From the NCBI GenBank assembly GCA_026985435.1, contig JALSQL010000110.1, positions 1 through 8,812 on the forward strand: DNA of 8,812 bases. Reading direction: 5' to 3'. Each line of letters opens with the position of its first letter. The first letter of the stretch is position 1. Shown one piece after another: positions 1 to 6,712 of this stretch. The stretch is from Acidilobaceae archaeon (GTDB taxonomy: Archaea; Thermoproteota; Thermoprotei_A; Sulfolobales; Acidilobaceae). Position numbers and translations under genes: made by a program. The notes under the pieces are model-generated. The model was not told where the DNA came from and did no database searches. It saw only the letters and a list, made by a program, of their open reading frames with translations.

Positions 1-132
1 CGTGGGGGGCCTGAAGGCCGCTTCCACGCCGCCCCTGTAGACCTGGGCTAGCACGTACACTATGAGGAGCCCGGCCACTATGCTGGCCCACGTGCCGACC
101 AGGCCGCCCGTGCGCTTGTCGAGGCCAGCCAC
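1..132 (-). CDS. Small membrane protein, 3' part beyond window edge
   Basis: This is the start of an unrecognised protein whose remainder lies to the left of the window. From the GTG at 132-130 the frame is open for 44 codons to the edge. The start is preceded on the minus strand by AGGTGG (139-144) at six bases spacing, a good archaeal ribosome binding site. The N-terminus is short and basic (VAGLDKRTGGLVGTW), followed by a hydrophobic helix (about residues 12-31, including IVAGLLIVYVLAQVY) and then a more polar stretch, so it is probably a single-pass membrane protein, N-terminus in by the positive-inside rule. It begins 80 bases after subunit C on the same strand, so it may be co-transcribed with the ATPase genes. 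It does not look like the glycine-rich proteolipid K or the start of subunit I. No function is assigned. Confidence 0.5.
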   Translation of the reverse strand, partial: MAGLDKRTGGLVGTWASIVAGLLIVYVLAQVYRGGVEAAFRPPT

Positions 133-138
133 AACGCT

Positions 139-144
139 CCACCT
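139..144 (-). promoter_or_regulatory. Ribosome binding site for the small membrane protein
   Basis: AGGTGG on the minus strand, six bases before the GTG at 132. It complements the usual archaeal 16S rRNA tail and decides the start of the edge gene, since the frame is also open further upstream. Confidence 0.5.
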
Positions 145-211
145 GGCGCGGCGTGTGCGGCTTGGGAGGTATTTCAGGGGCGTAAGGACGCGGCCCGCCG
201 GGCGTGGCCCG

Positions 212-1255
212 CTAGGCCTCGACGCCCAGGGGCTCGGCGTACTCGTCGGGGTGGAGGCGCAGGTAGACCGCGTTAACCACCCCCCGCACCGACTCCGCGG
301 CGAGCTTCGCGAGCGCCAGCGCGGCTGCGGCCACGCCCGCGTGGAAGGGGTAGGAGGTGAGCGCCGCGTGCGCCGCGGCCCGGATCCTCGACCTGGCCAC
401 CCGGTGGCTCGCCTCGAGGGCCTCCGCCAGTGTCTTCCCCTCGACACCCAGGCCGGGCAGCAGCTGCCTGAGGGTGGAGACGACCTGCTCCTCGTACGCC
501 TCCCTCTCCGCTAGCTCGCCCAGGCTCGCCCAGGGTATGCCGCAGTAGGGGTCTCGGATCCTGGGTATGGCGGCCGCGGCGAGCCTGGGGTCGACGCCCT
601 GGAGCACGGCCTGGGCCGCGGCCCTGGCGGCCCTGTGGGCGAGGCCCGGGCACACTATCCTCGTGATCCACCTCACGCTCAGGGGGTCGAGGGAGGCCAG
701 TGGGGCGGTGTAGACCATGTAGGAGACGGCCGGGTAGGCTAGGGTGTAGACCCTCGGGTCCCTAGCTTGCCGGGCCGCCTGGAGGGCCCAGGAGAGGCCG
801 GCCTGGAGGCCTGTGAAGCCCCGGGCGGCCTCCACCACGCGCTCGGGGGATGAGAGTAGCTCGGGCTCCCTGGCTAGCCGGGCCGTGGGGGTCCACTCGA
901 CCCTCGAGGTCACCATGGACTCGGGCCTGGAGCCCCGGGCGGCGGCCTCCATGGCTATGAGCATGTCTAGGGCGACCTCGTCGAGGGCGAAGGCTAGGAG
1001 CGCCTCCGCAGCGGCGCCCGGCGCCAGCCTGGAGAGCCTCCAGGCCATGCCGGCCAGCCACGAGTAAACAGCGGCCCCGGCGTCCTCCGGGCTCTTAGCC
1101 TCCGCGAGGCCCGGTATGTAGTCCCTGAAGGCCGCCATAGCCTCCGCGGGCTCGGGCGTAGCTAGGGCGTCCCTCACCCTCTCGGGCGGCGGCACCCTGG
1201 TCTTGGCCACCCTAGCGGCGGGTATGAGCCGGGCGTAGCCGGACCTGCCAGCCAT
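212..1255 (-). CDS. atpC: A-type (V-type) ATP synthase subunit C
   Basis: 347-residue, almost entirely helical, alanine-rich protein matching the architecture of archaeal/Thermus ATPase subunit C. This is the central-stalk socket that connects the rotor shaft (D/F) to the membrane proteolipid ring. The N-terminus has the family's Y-x-x-x-R pattern (GYARLIPAARVAKTR). Around residues 90-110 lies the helix ALDEVALDMLIAMEAAARG, equivalent to the family's D-x-x-N-L-x-x-L-L-R-x-x-x-x-G segment. The C-terminal helix region (SYPFHAGVAAAALALAKL, then about 30 residues to HPDEYAEPLG) corresponds to the terminal P-F-x-x-x-x-x-x-A-Y helix and its G-L-P-x-E-E-I tail. The length fits the family (about 320-350). 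The start ATG overlaps the stop of the upstream gene by one base (TAATG), which implies translational coupling. Identification is from remembered family pattern, not a search. An uncharacterised helical paralogue is the alternative. Confidence 0.75.
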   Translation of the reverse strand: MAGRSGYARLIPAARVAKTRVPPPERVRDALATPEPAEAMAAFRDYIPGLAEAKSPEDAGAAVYSWLAGMAWRLSRLAPGAAAEALLAFALDEVALDMLIAMEAAARGSRPESMVTSRVEWTPTARLAREPELLSSPERVVEAARGFTGLQAGLSWALQAARQARDPRVYTLAYPAVSYMVYTAPLASLDPLSVRWITRIVCPGLAHRAARAAAQAVLQGVDPRLAAAAIPRIRDPYCGIPWASLGELAEREAYEEQVVSTLRQLLPGLGVEGKTLAEALEASHRVARSRIRAAAHAALTSYPFHAGVAAAALALAKLAAESVRGVVNAVYLRLHPDEYAEPLGVEA

Positions 1256-1614
1256 TAGCCGCTACCCCCCGCGAGCCTCTCCCTCACAACCCTGAGGACC
1301 TCCTCCACCGCCCTGCCGCGGTTGGCCCGGGCGGACTCCTCTATCTCCCTCGCCACCCTGGCCTTCTCGCCGTCAAGCCACACGTTGATCTCCTCAACCT
1401 CCTCCTCGGCGAGCTTGTGGAGCTCCCTCACAATACCCTCAACCAGGATGTTAGCGTCGTTCTCAAGCTCCTCCATGAGGAGGTCGGCGGTCCTCACCAG
1501 CCCCCCAGCCTCGCCGCTAACCCTCTCCCTCACCCTGGCAAGCTCCTCCTCGAGCCAGTTGACAGCCTCGGCAAGCCTCGCAACCGGGCTCCCCGCCAAA
1601 GCGGCAACCCCCAC
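1255..1614 (-). CDS. Coiled-coil ATPase peripheral-stalk subunit (H-like, or short E)
   Basis: Small, charged, helical protein directly upstream of and translationally coupled to subunit C. After a short apolar N-terminus it is continuous Glu/Arg/Ala heptad-like coiled coil (from NWLEEELARVRERV to AVEEVLRVVRERLAGGSG). Such proteins form the E/H peripheral stalk that holds the A-ATPase stator. At about 119 residues it is close to subunit H (about 105) and much shorter than E (about 190-200), and it lacks E's C-terminal globular domain. The same frame is open to an ATG at 1671, giving 138 residues, with another ATG at 1653. I prefer GTG 1614 (or TTG 1617) because a minus-strand box A (CTTATATT, 1639-1646) lies inside the longer reading and predicts transcription from about 1616. 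The longer N-terminus is also glycine-rich and not coiled coil. Subunit assignment is moderate, the gene itself is solid. Confidence 0.6.
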   Translation of the reverse strand: MGVAALAGSPVARLAEAVNWLEEELARVRERVSGEAGGLVRTADLLMEELENDANILVEGIVRELHKLAEEEVEEINVWLDGEKARVAREIEESARANRGRAVEEVLRVVRERLAGGSG

Positions 1615-1638
1615 CAAGCTCCCGCCCCGCGCCCCCAC

Positions 1639-1646
1639 AATATAAG
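1639..1646 (-). promoter_or_regulatory. Box A (TATA) of the ATPase-subunit operon
   Basis: Minus-strand CTTATATT matches the crenarchaeal box A consensus. A start site 25-27 bases downstream falls at 1614-1617, exactly where in-frame TTG and GTG codons occur, as expected for a leaderless first gene. On the plus strand the same bases read AATATAAG and would predict a start near 1669, next to ATG 1670. The element could therefore serve both directions. Confidence 0.5.
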
Positions 1647-1692
1647 CGACCATCAGCCCAGCTGGTGGCATGCCCCGATCTCGGCATAGGAA

Positions 1693-1700
1693 CGTTTTTA
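1693..1700 (+). promoter_or_regulatory. Box A candidate for the exported-protein gene
   Basis: CGTTTTTA is a T-rich box A candidate. Transcription about 25 bases downstream would begin near 1722-1724, at an in-frame GTG (1724) and 18 bases before ATG 1742. Confidence 0.4.
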
Positions 1701-1734
1701 TGGGTGTGGCGGGGTGGTTATGGGTGTGGCGGGG
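1698..1734 (+). repeat. Tandem 17-base direct repeat in the divergent promoter region
   Basis: TTATGGGTGTGGCGGGG occurs perfectly at 1698-1714 and 1718-1734, a 20-base period (about two helical turns at normal pitch). Each copy contains an ATG. The pair sits between the box A candidate and the start of the large exported protein, so it may be a duplicated regulator site or a recent slip duplication. Confidence 0.6.
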
Positions 1735-1741
1735 CTCTCAT

Positions 1742-3661
1742 ATGGCTAGGCTCGGCCTCCCGCTAATGCTCGCAATCATACTAGCCTACTCGGCGGCAAT
1801 GCTCCTAGTAGTCCTCGGGCTAGGCATGTACACGCAGCCCCCATTCCTCGCGGGTGGAGCCCACACTCTCACCGTGGACCTCACCGGGGCTCCGAGGGAG
1901 GGCCTGGTAGGGGGGCAGGCCTACATCTTCTACCCGGGCGGCTACCTATTCCAGGAGGTGGACCCGGACACTCTCAGGGTTCAGTTCAGGGTGCCCATGG
2001 GTGGCATCCAGGAGAGGGCTAACACGGTGGAGGGACGGTTCCGCGAGAGGGGCTTCGTGGAGCACGCCTCCCTCAGCGTGGCTCTCTACTATGTCAACCC
2101 CGACGGGTCCCTATGCGTCAGGAGGGCCGACTTCAGCACATTCGACTACTACCTAAACACGAAGGGGGGCAACCCCCTGGAGGCGTACAGGCTAGCAGCC
2201 AATGACCCCCTAGCGCTCCTCCGCCTAAGCTACATTAAAATAAAGCCGGAATCGCTCTCGGAGTGTACACCCCTAGCTCCAGCCGGAGATCCCGGCCGCC
2301 TCGCGGTTGGTGGCAAGCCCTCGGGGCCCATAGTGCCGGTAAGCCAGCTAGAGCACCCAGCAGGGCTGCCCAGGGAGTCGGGCCCCAGGGTCGCATGCCT
2401 TCAGTCCCTCCGGGCCCAGGTTTGGTTCCAGAGCCTCTACGATATATGGTACAACGACGAGGACCCGCCCAGCCTGTGGGTCGAGAAATACGAGGGAGAC
2501 TACCACGACGCTAAGACGGCGTGGCAGATGTACGCTTACAGGTTCGCCTTCGCCTACTACGCCCCGGCCGACGAGTGCAGCCCTGGGGACGTGATAGACA
2601 CCCTGAAGGTCTACTATGTAGGCTTCGCCCCCGGCGTCTACCCGATGGATGACTTCGCCTACGACCTGTACTCAGCCGTCAGCTACCAGGGGTGGAACGA
2701 CACCTTCGACACAGACCAGGTTATTGAAGAGTATGACGCCGCGCCGTTCATGGTGCTCGAGGTGGAGTGGGGCGACAGCGGGCAGCCGCCATCCTACCCG
2801 GCGCTAACCCTGAGCTACTCCTACATACAATACCAGTCGAGCAAGAGGGGGATCGGCCTCCTCGGCGTGATGGTGCTCGGCAGCAGCTACTCGGAGCTGA
2901 GGTCCTCCGGGATCCCGTCGGTCTCAGTGGTTCCATCGGCATACCAGGGGCACTCGATAGGCGTGATCTACGGCCCACTCCAGGTTATATACAAGTTCGA
3001 CGCCGCCACAGTCTACTACTGGGTAAGCAAGGTCTACATGAACGGCACATACTGGTGGCGGGTCATCCCGCTGGTCAGGTTTACCCCATACTACGACATC
3101 CACTACACCTACAGCGACTTGACATCCATAGTCTTCTCTGCAGACCAGCCGCCGCCCCTGGGCAGCAACCTGCTATCCATCTACGCTAACCTGACGACCC
3201 TCGCAAACGGTGAGCAGCCCCTCGACGAGTACACGATAGCCAGCACAGAGATACCCCCCAGCGGCAGCGAGGTCGTCATAGAATCCTCTAGGGGCGGGAG
3301 TACTGGCGGTACAAACTACGGGGCGCTCCTCACGTACGCGCTGAACCTGGCGGTGACTAAGATACCGAAAATAAGGGAGGTCTTCGCCAGCGACTCGCCC
3401 CTAGCGAGCTACTCAACGCTAGCCCTGGCGGCCGTGAACATTATCTGGGAGAGGTTCGGCCTCTCCTTTGCGGAGATAAAGCTGTCAGCCCAGCCTATAG
3501 GCGGAGACACAGTCAGCCTGGTAGCGTCGAAGTCGACGATGCCATCGTGGTACCGCGACGACGCCTTCGACGATATAGGCTTCGTCCCAGCGCTCCTGAA
3601 GTACAAGGTAACCCTCAGCTACCCGAACAGCGGGCCCCCCTGCGGTATGGCCCTATGCTGA
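1742..3661 (+). CDS. Large exported or membrane-anchored protein of unknown function
   Basis: No recognised family. From ATG 1742 the protein has 639 residues. It begins MARLGLPLMLAIILAY and continues hydrophobic to about residue 30, a signal peptide or uncleaved N-terminal membrane anchor, so the rest probably lies outside the cell. The body is rich in Tyr, Ser, Pro and Gly with alternating hydrophobic stretches that suggest beta structure (for example VYYWVSKVYMNGTYWWRV). It has three N-x-S/T sequons (NDT, NGT, NLT) for archaeal N-glycosylation and only six cysteines, the last two in a C-terminal CGMALC that could form a disulfide. No second membrane helix or catalytic motif is visible. The frame is open back to ATG 1670, and an in-frame GTG lies at 1724. 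I chose 1742 because the hydrophobic segment then starts four residues in. It stands alone, divergent from the ATPase genes. A structural cell-surface or S-layer-associated role is only a guess. Confidence 0.75.
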   Translation: MARLGLPLMLAIILAYSAAMLLVVLGLGMYTQPPFLAGGAHTLTVDLTGAPREGLVGGQAYIFYPGGYLFQEVDPDTLRVQFRVPMGGIQERANTVEGRFRERGFVEHASLSVALYYVNPDGSLCVRRADFSTFDYYLNTKGGNPLEAYRLAANDPLALLRLSYIKIKPESLSECTPLAPAGDPGRLAVGGKPSGPIVPVSQLEHPAGLPRESGPRVACLQSLRAQVWFQSLYDIWYNDEDPPSLWVEKYEGDYHDAKTAWQMYAYRFAFAYYAPADECSPGDVIDTLKVYYVGFAPGVYPMDDFAYDLYSAVSYQGWNDTFDTDQVIEEYDAAPFMVLEVEWGDSGQPPSYPALTLSYSYIQYQSSKRGIGLLGVMVLGSSYSELRSSGIPSVSVVPSAYQGHSIGVIYGPLQVIYKFDAATVYYWVSKVYMNGTYWWRVIPLVRFTPYYDIHYTYSDLTSIVFSADQPPPLGSNLLSIYANLTTLANGEQPLDEYTIASTEIPPSGSEVVIESSRGGSTGGTNYGALLTYALNLAVTKIPKIREVFASDSPLASYSTLALAAVNIIWERFGLSFAEIKLSAQPIGGDTVSLVASKSTMPSWYRDDAFDDIGFVPALLKYKVTLSYPNSGPPCGMALC

Positions 3662-3710
3662 GCCCGCCTCGACCGGGTGTGTCCCCCAGGAGGTGTGGGC
3701 AACCCCCCAT

Positions 3711-3719
3711 AGCTTTTAC
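3711..3719 (+). promoter_or_regulatory. Box A of the dihydrolipoamide dehydrogenase-type gene
   Basis: AGCTTTTAC is centred about 25 bases upstream of the GTG at 3740, so transcription is predicted to start at or within a base or two of that codon. This supports a leaderless mRNA and the start chosen. Confidence 0.55.
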
Positions 3720-3739
3720 TAGCCCGCCGGGAGCAGCCC

Positions 3740-5128
3740 GTGCGGGGCGTGGACGTGGAGAGGGTGGACGTTGTAGTCGTAGGCGGCGGCCCTGGGGGGT
3801 ACCCCGCGGCCGCCCTGCTGGCTAGGAGCGGCCTCAGGGTGGCGCTGGTCGAGGAGCACCTCCTAGGAGGGGAGTGCACCAACTACGGGTGCATACCCAC
3901 CAAGGCCCTGATCTCAAGGCTCCACGCCGCCAGGAGAGCCGCGGCGGCGCCGCCGGGGCTCCCGGGCTTGGCGGAGTGGGCCTGGGGCGTGGCGGCCGCG
4001 CGGAGCAGGGGCGGGGTTGAGGAGCTCCTCGAGAGGAGCGGCGTCTGGGTGGTCAGGGGTAGGGCCTCTATAGAGGGGCCGAGGCGGGTCTCGGTCGAGG
4101 GCGGCCCGGAGCTCGAGGCCGAGAGGGCGCTCCTCCTAGCGCCGGGCAGCGAGCCCCACGCGCCCCGCGGCCTCGAGCCCGACGGGGAGCTGGTGGTCAC
4201 TAACAGGGGGTTCCGGGAGGCCCTCCGCAGGGGCCCGGCGTCGGCGCTGGTGGTCGGCGGGGGGCCTGTTGGGGTGGAGTACTCCTTCATACTGGCGCTG
4301 GCGGGGGTGGAGGTTACGCTGGTGGAGGCGATGCCCCGCCTGCTACCGGGGATGGATAGGAGCCTCTCCCAGGCGGTGGAGGGGCTCCTCCGGGGGCTCG
4401 GCGTCAGGGTTGTGAAGAGGGCCACCGCCAGGCTAGCGAGGAGGGGCGGCGGGGGCGTCGAGGCGGAGATCACGGGCCTGGGGCTGGCCGGGTTCGACGT
4501 GGTCGTGGTGGCCACGGGTAGGAGGCCCCGAACCCGCGGGCTCGGCCTCGAGAGGGCTGGCGTCAGGGTTGGGGAGGGAGGGTTCGTCGAGGCTAGGAGG
4601 CCGGGCATGGAGGCCGCGCCGGGCGTCTACGTGGCCGGCGACGCTGCGGGGCCGCCTCTCCTGGCACACAAGGCCTACCACGAGAGCCTCCAGGCGGCGG
4701 CGAGCATACTGGGCGGCACGCCGGTGGAGCCGGGCCCCACGCCCCTGGTGGTGTACACCGCCCCCGAGGCGGCCAGCGTGGGCCTCACGCTGGAGGAGGC
4801 GTCGAGGCGCGGGCTGGACGCTGTGGAGGTGAGGGTCCCAGCAGGGTCCCTGGCTAGGGTCTGGCTCGAGGGCGGGGAGAGGGGCTTCGTGAAGCTCGTA
4901 TACGAGGAGCCGGCGGGGCGGCTGCTGGGCGTGCACGCCTTCCTACCCCACGCGGGCGAGCTGGCGGCCTACGCCGCCCACCTGATAGGCTCGGGCGCCA
5001 CGCTCCGCCAGCTGGCCTCCACGCAGCACCCCCACCCGACGGTGTCTGAGGCCCTCTGGGAGGCCGCCCTCGCAGCGCTGGGGCGGGGTGTCCACACGCT
5101 CAGGGCTTCGAGGAGGCGGGCCGGCTAG
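3740..5128 (+). CDS. lpdA: Dihydrolipoamide dehydrogenase-type flavoprotein
   Basis: Class I pyridine nucleotide-disulfide oxidoreductase, 462 residues, the usual length. It would reoxidise dihydrolipoyl groups of 2-oxoacid dehydrogenase or glycine-cleavage complexes with NAD+. Visible in order: FAD-binding GGGPGG at residues 15-20 with E38 closing the second strand; redox disulfide C46-TNYG-C51 in GGECTNYGCIPTKA; NAD-binding GGGPVGVE near 172-180 followed by VTLVEA, whose acidic end favours NAD over NADP; FAD-binding YVAGDAAG near 295; and the dimer-interface active-site pair H432/E437 in HPHPTVSE. All key residues are intact. GTG 3740 is supported by the box A 25 bases upstream; GTG 3749 is an alternative. 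No E1, E2 or lipoyl protein gene is in the window, so the partner is unknown. Related reductases of the same fold (mercuric reductase-like) lack the His-Pro-x-x-x-E ending in this form, so Lpd is preferred. Confidence 0.88.
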   Translation: MRGVDVERVDVVVVGGGPGGYPAAALLARSGLRVALVEEHLLGGECTNYGCIPTKALISRLHAARRAAAAPPGLPGLAEWAWGVAAARSRGGVEELLERSGVWVVRGRASIEGPRRVSVEGGPELEAERALLLAPGSEPHAPRGLEPDGELVVTNRGFREALRRGPASALVVGGGPVGVEYSFILALAGVEVTLVEAMPRLLPGMDRSLSQAVEGLLRGLGVRVVKRATARLARRGGGGVEAEITGLGLAGFDVVVVATGRRPRTRGLGLERAGVRVGEGGFVEARRPGMEAAPGVYVAGDAAGPPLLAHKAYHESLQAAASILGGTPVEPGPTPLVVYTAPEAASVGLTLEEASRRGLDAVEVRVPAGSLARVWLEGGERGFVKLVYEEPAGRLLGVHAFLPHAGELAAYAAHLIGSGATLRQLASTQHPHPTVSEALWEAALAALGRGVHTLRASRRRAG

Positions 5129-5146
5129 ATCTGCCCTGCACGGCGG

Positions 5147-5162
5147 CGGCGCCGGGGCGCCG
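5147..5162 (+). other. GC-rich hairpin after the lpdA-like gene
   Basis: CGGCGC (5147-5152) and GCGCCG (5157-5162) form a perfect six-base stem with a four-base loop in the gap between the flavoprotein and the ferritin-like gene. No T-tract follows, so terminator function is doubtful. Confidence 0.3.
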
Positions 5163-5197
5163 GGCGTGTGTAAGCGTAAATACTGTAGTGCACCTTA

Positions 5198-5203
5198 AAG
5201 GAG
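5198..5203 (+). promoter_or_regulatory. Ribosome binding site of the ferritin-like gene
   Basis: AAGGAG lies nine bases before GTG 5213. TAAATA at 5177-5182 and CTTAAAGG at 5193-5200 are both possible box A sequences, and they give conflicting predictions. The second would start transcription near 5221 and favour a leaderless GTG at 5222. Confidence 0.4.
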
Positions 5204-5212
5204 TGTGATGGG

Positions 5213-5722
5213 GTGGGAACAGTGGCCGCTCCTGGGGGCGCCAGCCTAGACCTGGGGGAGCTAGCCTCCTGGGCTAGGAGGATGGCGGAGGAGGAGAGGA
5301 GGCACGCCTCGGAGATGAAGAAGATGGCCTCAAGGCTCCACCACCCGGTCCTGAGGGCCCTCTTCACGGCGATAGCGACGGACAGCGAGAAGCACGCGGT
5401 CTTCTACGAGAGCCTCGCTGAGCTGGCCGAGAACCCCCAGCCCGGGATAACGGAGGACGACCTGGAGATGATAAGGTCCACGATAGAGGAGCACATACGC
5501 GAGGAGGCCGAGGCCGTCGAGCGGGTGAGGAAGCTGCTGGAGACCGTGGACGACCCGAGGATGAAGGTCATACTATCAGCCCTCGCAAGCGACGAGGCAA
5601 CCCACCACGCCATACTCCTAGCCGTAAAGAAGGACATAGCATCCCGCGAGACGATAAGCGAGCAGGACGTCTGGGACGCCGTCTGGAGGGACAGCCCCTG
5701 GAAGGGGAGCCCCGGGGGCTAG
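5213..5722 (+). CDS. Ferritin-like (rubrerythrin-type) four-helix protein
   Basis: 169-residue helical protein with the layout of a ferritin-like diiron carboxylate protein. Helix 1 carries EEERRH (26-31, E28-x-x-H31). Helix 2 carries DSEKH (57-61). Helix 3 carries HIREEAEAVE (about 94-103). Helix 4 carries SDEATHH (E128-x-x-H131). The paired Glu/His motifs suggest two metal sites at the bundle centre, hence roles such as peroxide reduction or iron handling, in the cytoplasm (no signal peptide). There is no C-terminal rubredoxin CxxC domain, so it is not a classical rubrerythrin. In helix 2 the position matching E128 is Ser58, with D57 and E59 alongside. I recall DSxKH as common in crenarchaeal members, so this may be family-typical. 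The start is GTG 5213 by its binding site; GTG 5222 is possible. It ends 18 bases from the convergent ROK kinase gene. Confidence 0.7.
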   Translation: MGTVAAPGGASLDLGELASWARRMAEEERRHASEMKKMASRLHHPVLRALFTAIATDSEKHAVFYESLAELAENPQPGITEDDLEMIRSTIEEHIREEAEAVERVRKLLETVDDPRMKVILSALASDEATHHAILLAVKKDIASRETISEQDVWDAVWRDSPWKGSPGG

Positions 5723-5733
5723 CCGCCCCCAGC

Positions 5734-5752
5734 ACCTGTTTTACCCACAGGT
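5734..5752. terminator. Small hairpin between convergent genes, possible terminator
   Basis: ACCTGT (5734-5739) and ACAGGT (5747-5752) form a perfect six-base inverted repeat with a seven-base loop. It spans the junction of the ferritin-like gene and the kinase stop codon and includes a short TTTT on the plus strand. A bidirectional terminator is plausible from position; strength is uncertain. Confidence 0.35.
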
Positions 5753-6712
5753 CTCCGGGGCGCTCAGGGCTAGGGCGAGCGCCCCGTAGAGCCCCGCCAG
5801 CCGCCCGTACGTGGCTGGCTTCACCGGCGCGGCCCTGCCGTAGGGCGCCAGCTCCCTGTAGGCCCTGTCTAGGGGCTCTGCCAGGTGCTCCCAGACCCCT
5901 AGGGCGGCGCCGCCGCCCACAACTATGACGTCGGGGTCGTAGGCGGCCGTCAGGGTGGCTAGCCCCGCTGCGTGAACCCTGGCCAGCCACCCGAGCAGGT
6001 GGCGGGCGAAGGGGTCGCCCCCCTGGAGCGCCCTGGCCAGCTCCGGGTAGCCGAGCCGCCCCCGGGAGGCCTCCCTCGACGCCGGGGTCTCGGGGCCCCG
6101 CCAGCTCGAGGCCAGGCGCACCGCCGCCTGGGGGAGCCGGGAGCCCGAGGCTAGGGCCTCCCAGTGGCCTAGGCCTCCGCAGCCGCACCTCACGCCGCTC
6201 CAGGGGTCAACCACGATGTGGCCCGCCTCGCCCGCCAGGCCCCTGGGCCCCCTGAGTATGCGGCCCCCCACGACCACCCCGGCGCCTATCCCGGTGCCAA
6301 CCGCCACGAAGACCAGGCTCCTGGGGCCGCGGCGCCTGGCTAGAAGGTACTCGCCCCACGCGGCGGCGTTGACGTCGTTCTCCAGGACAACCGGGGCCCC
6401 GAGGGCCTCCTCTATGGGGCGCCTCAGGGGGAACTCTCGGACCGGAGCGTTGGGGGCACCGCGGACCCACCCCTCAGCATAGTCGAGGGGGCCTATACTG
6501 GCGACCCCCACGGCCTCCAGCCTGTCAGCCCCCGCCTCGCCGGCCGCCTCGGCCAGCAGCTCGGCGGCGAGCCTCCCCGGGCTCCCCCAGGCGGGGAAGG
6601 GGGCCTCCCGCAGGGCTAGGAGTTCAACCCGAAGGCTGCGGGGGCTAGCCCTGAAGACGGCGGCCCTAACCTTGGACGCCCCCAGGTCGATGGCGCCGTA
6701 GACCCCGGCCAG
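5741..6712 (-). CDS. glk: ROK-family ATP-dependent glucokinase/hexokinase
   Basis: Phosphorylates glucose or related hexoses with ATP in the cytoplasm, feeding glycolysis. Numbered from CTG 6712 (323 residues): N-terminal phosphate-binding GAIDLGASKVRAAVF (about 6-20); catalytic D113 in LENDVNAAA; GTGIGAG (139-145); ROK signature GLAGEAGHIVVD with E162 and H165; zinc segment C176-G-C178-GGLG-H183-WE; and adenosine-binding PDVIVVGGGAA (about 260-270). A ROK ATP-glucokinase of about 36 kDa is known from A. pernix, and this size agrees. The start is odd. The P-loop strand is essential, yet no ATG, GTG or TTG exists between the upstream in-frame TAA (6752-6754) and that motif, so CTG 6712, preceded by a G-run, is the best candidate. 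A later GTG at 6511 would remove the P-loop. The 5' end overlaps the aldo/keto reductase gene by 47 bases, consistent with coupled translation. Confidence 0.82.
   Translation of the reverse strand: MAGVYGAIDLGASKVRAAVFRASPRSLRVELLALREAPFPAWGSPGRLAAELLAEAAGEAGADRLEAVGVASIGPLDYAEGWVRGAPNAPVREFPLRRPIEEALGAPVVLENDVNAAAWGEYLLARRRGPRSLVFVAVGTGIGAGVVVGGRILRGPRGLAGEAGHIVVDPWSGVRCGCGGLGHWEALASGSRLPQAAVRLASSWRGPETPASREASRGRLGYPELARALQGGDPFARHLLGWLARVHAAGLATLTAAYDPDVIVVGGGAALGVWEHLAEPLDRAYRELAPYGRAAPVKPATYGRLAGLYGALALALSAPETCG

Noticed and set aside
3689..3697. Perfect ribosome-binding sequence GGAGGTG after the exported-protein gene
   Set aside because: It is followed only by a five-codon frame from GTG 3695 and lies upstream of the predicted flavoprotein transcript start, so it is probably a chance match in G-rich DNA.
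3883..4936. Long minus-strand frames opposite the flavoprotein
   Set aside because: Ser/Pro/Arg-rich translations without motifs, opposite a gene with every catalytic residue intact; typical of high-GC shadow frames.
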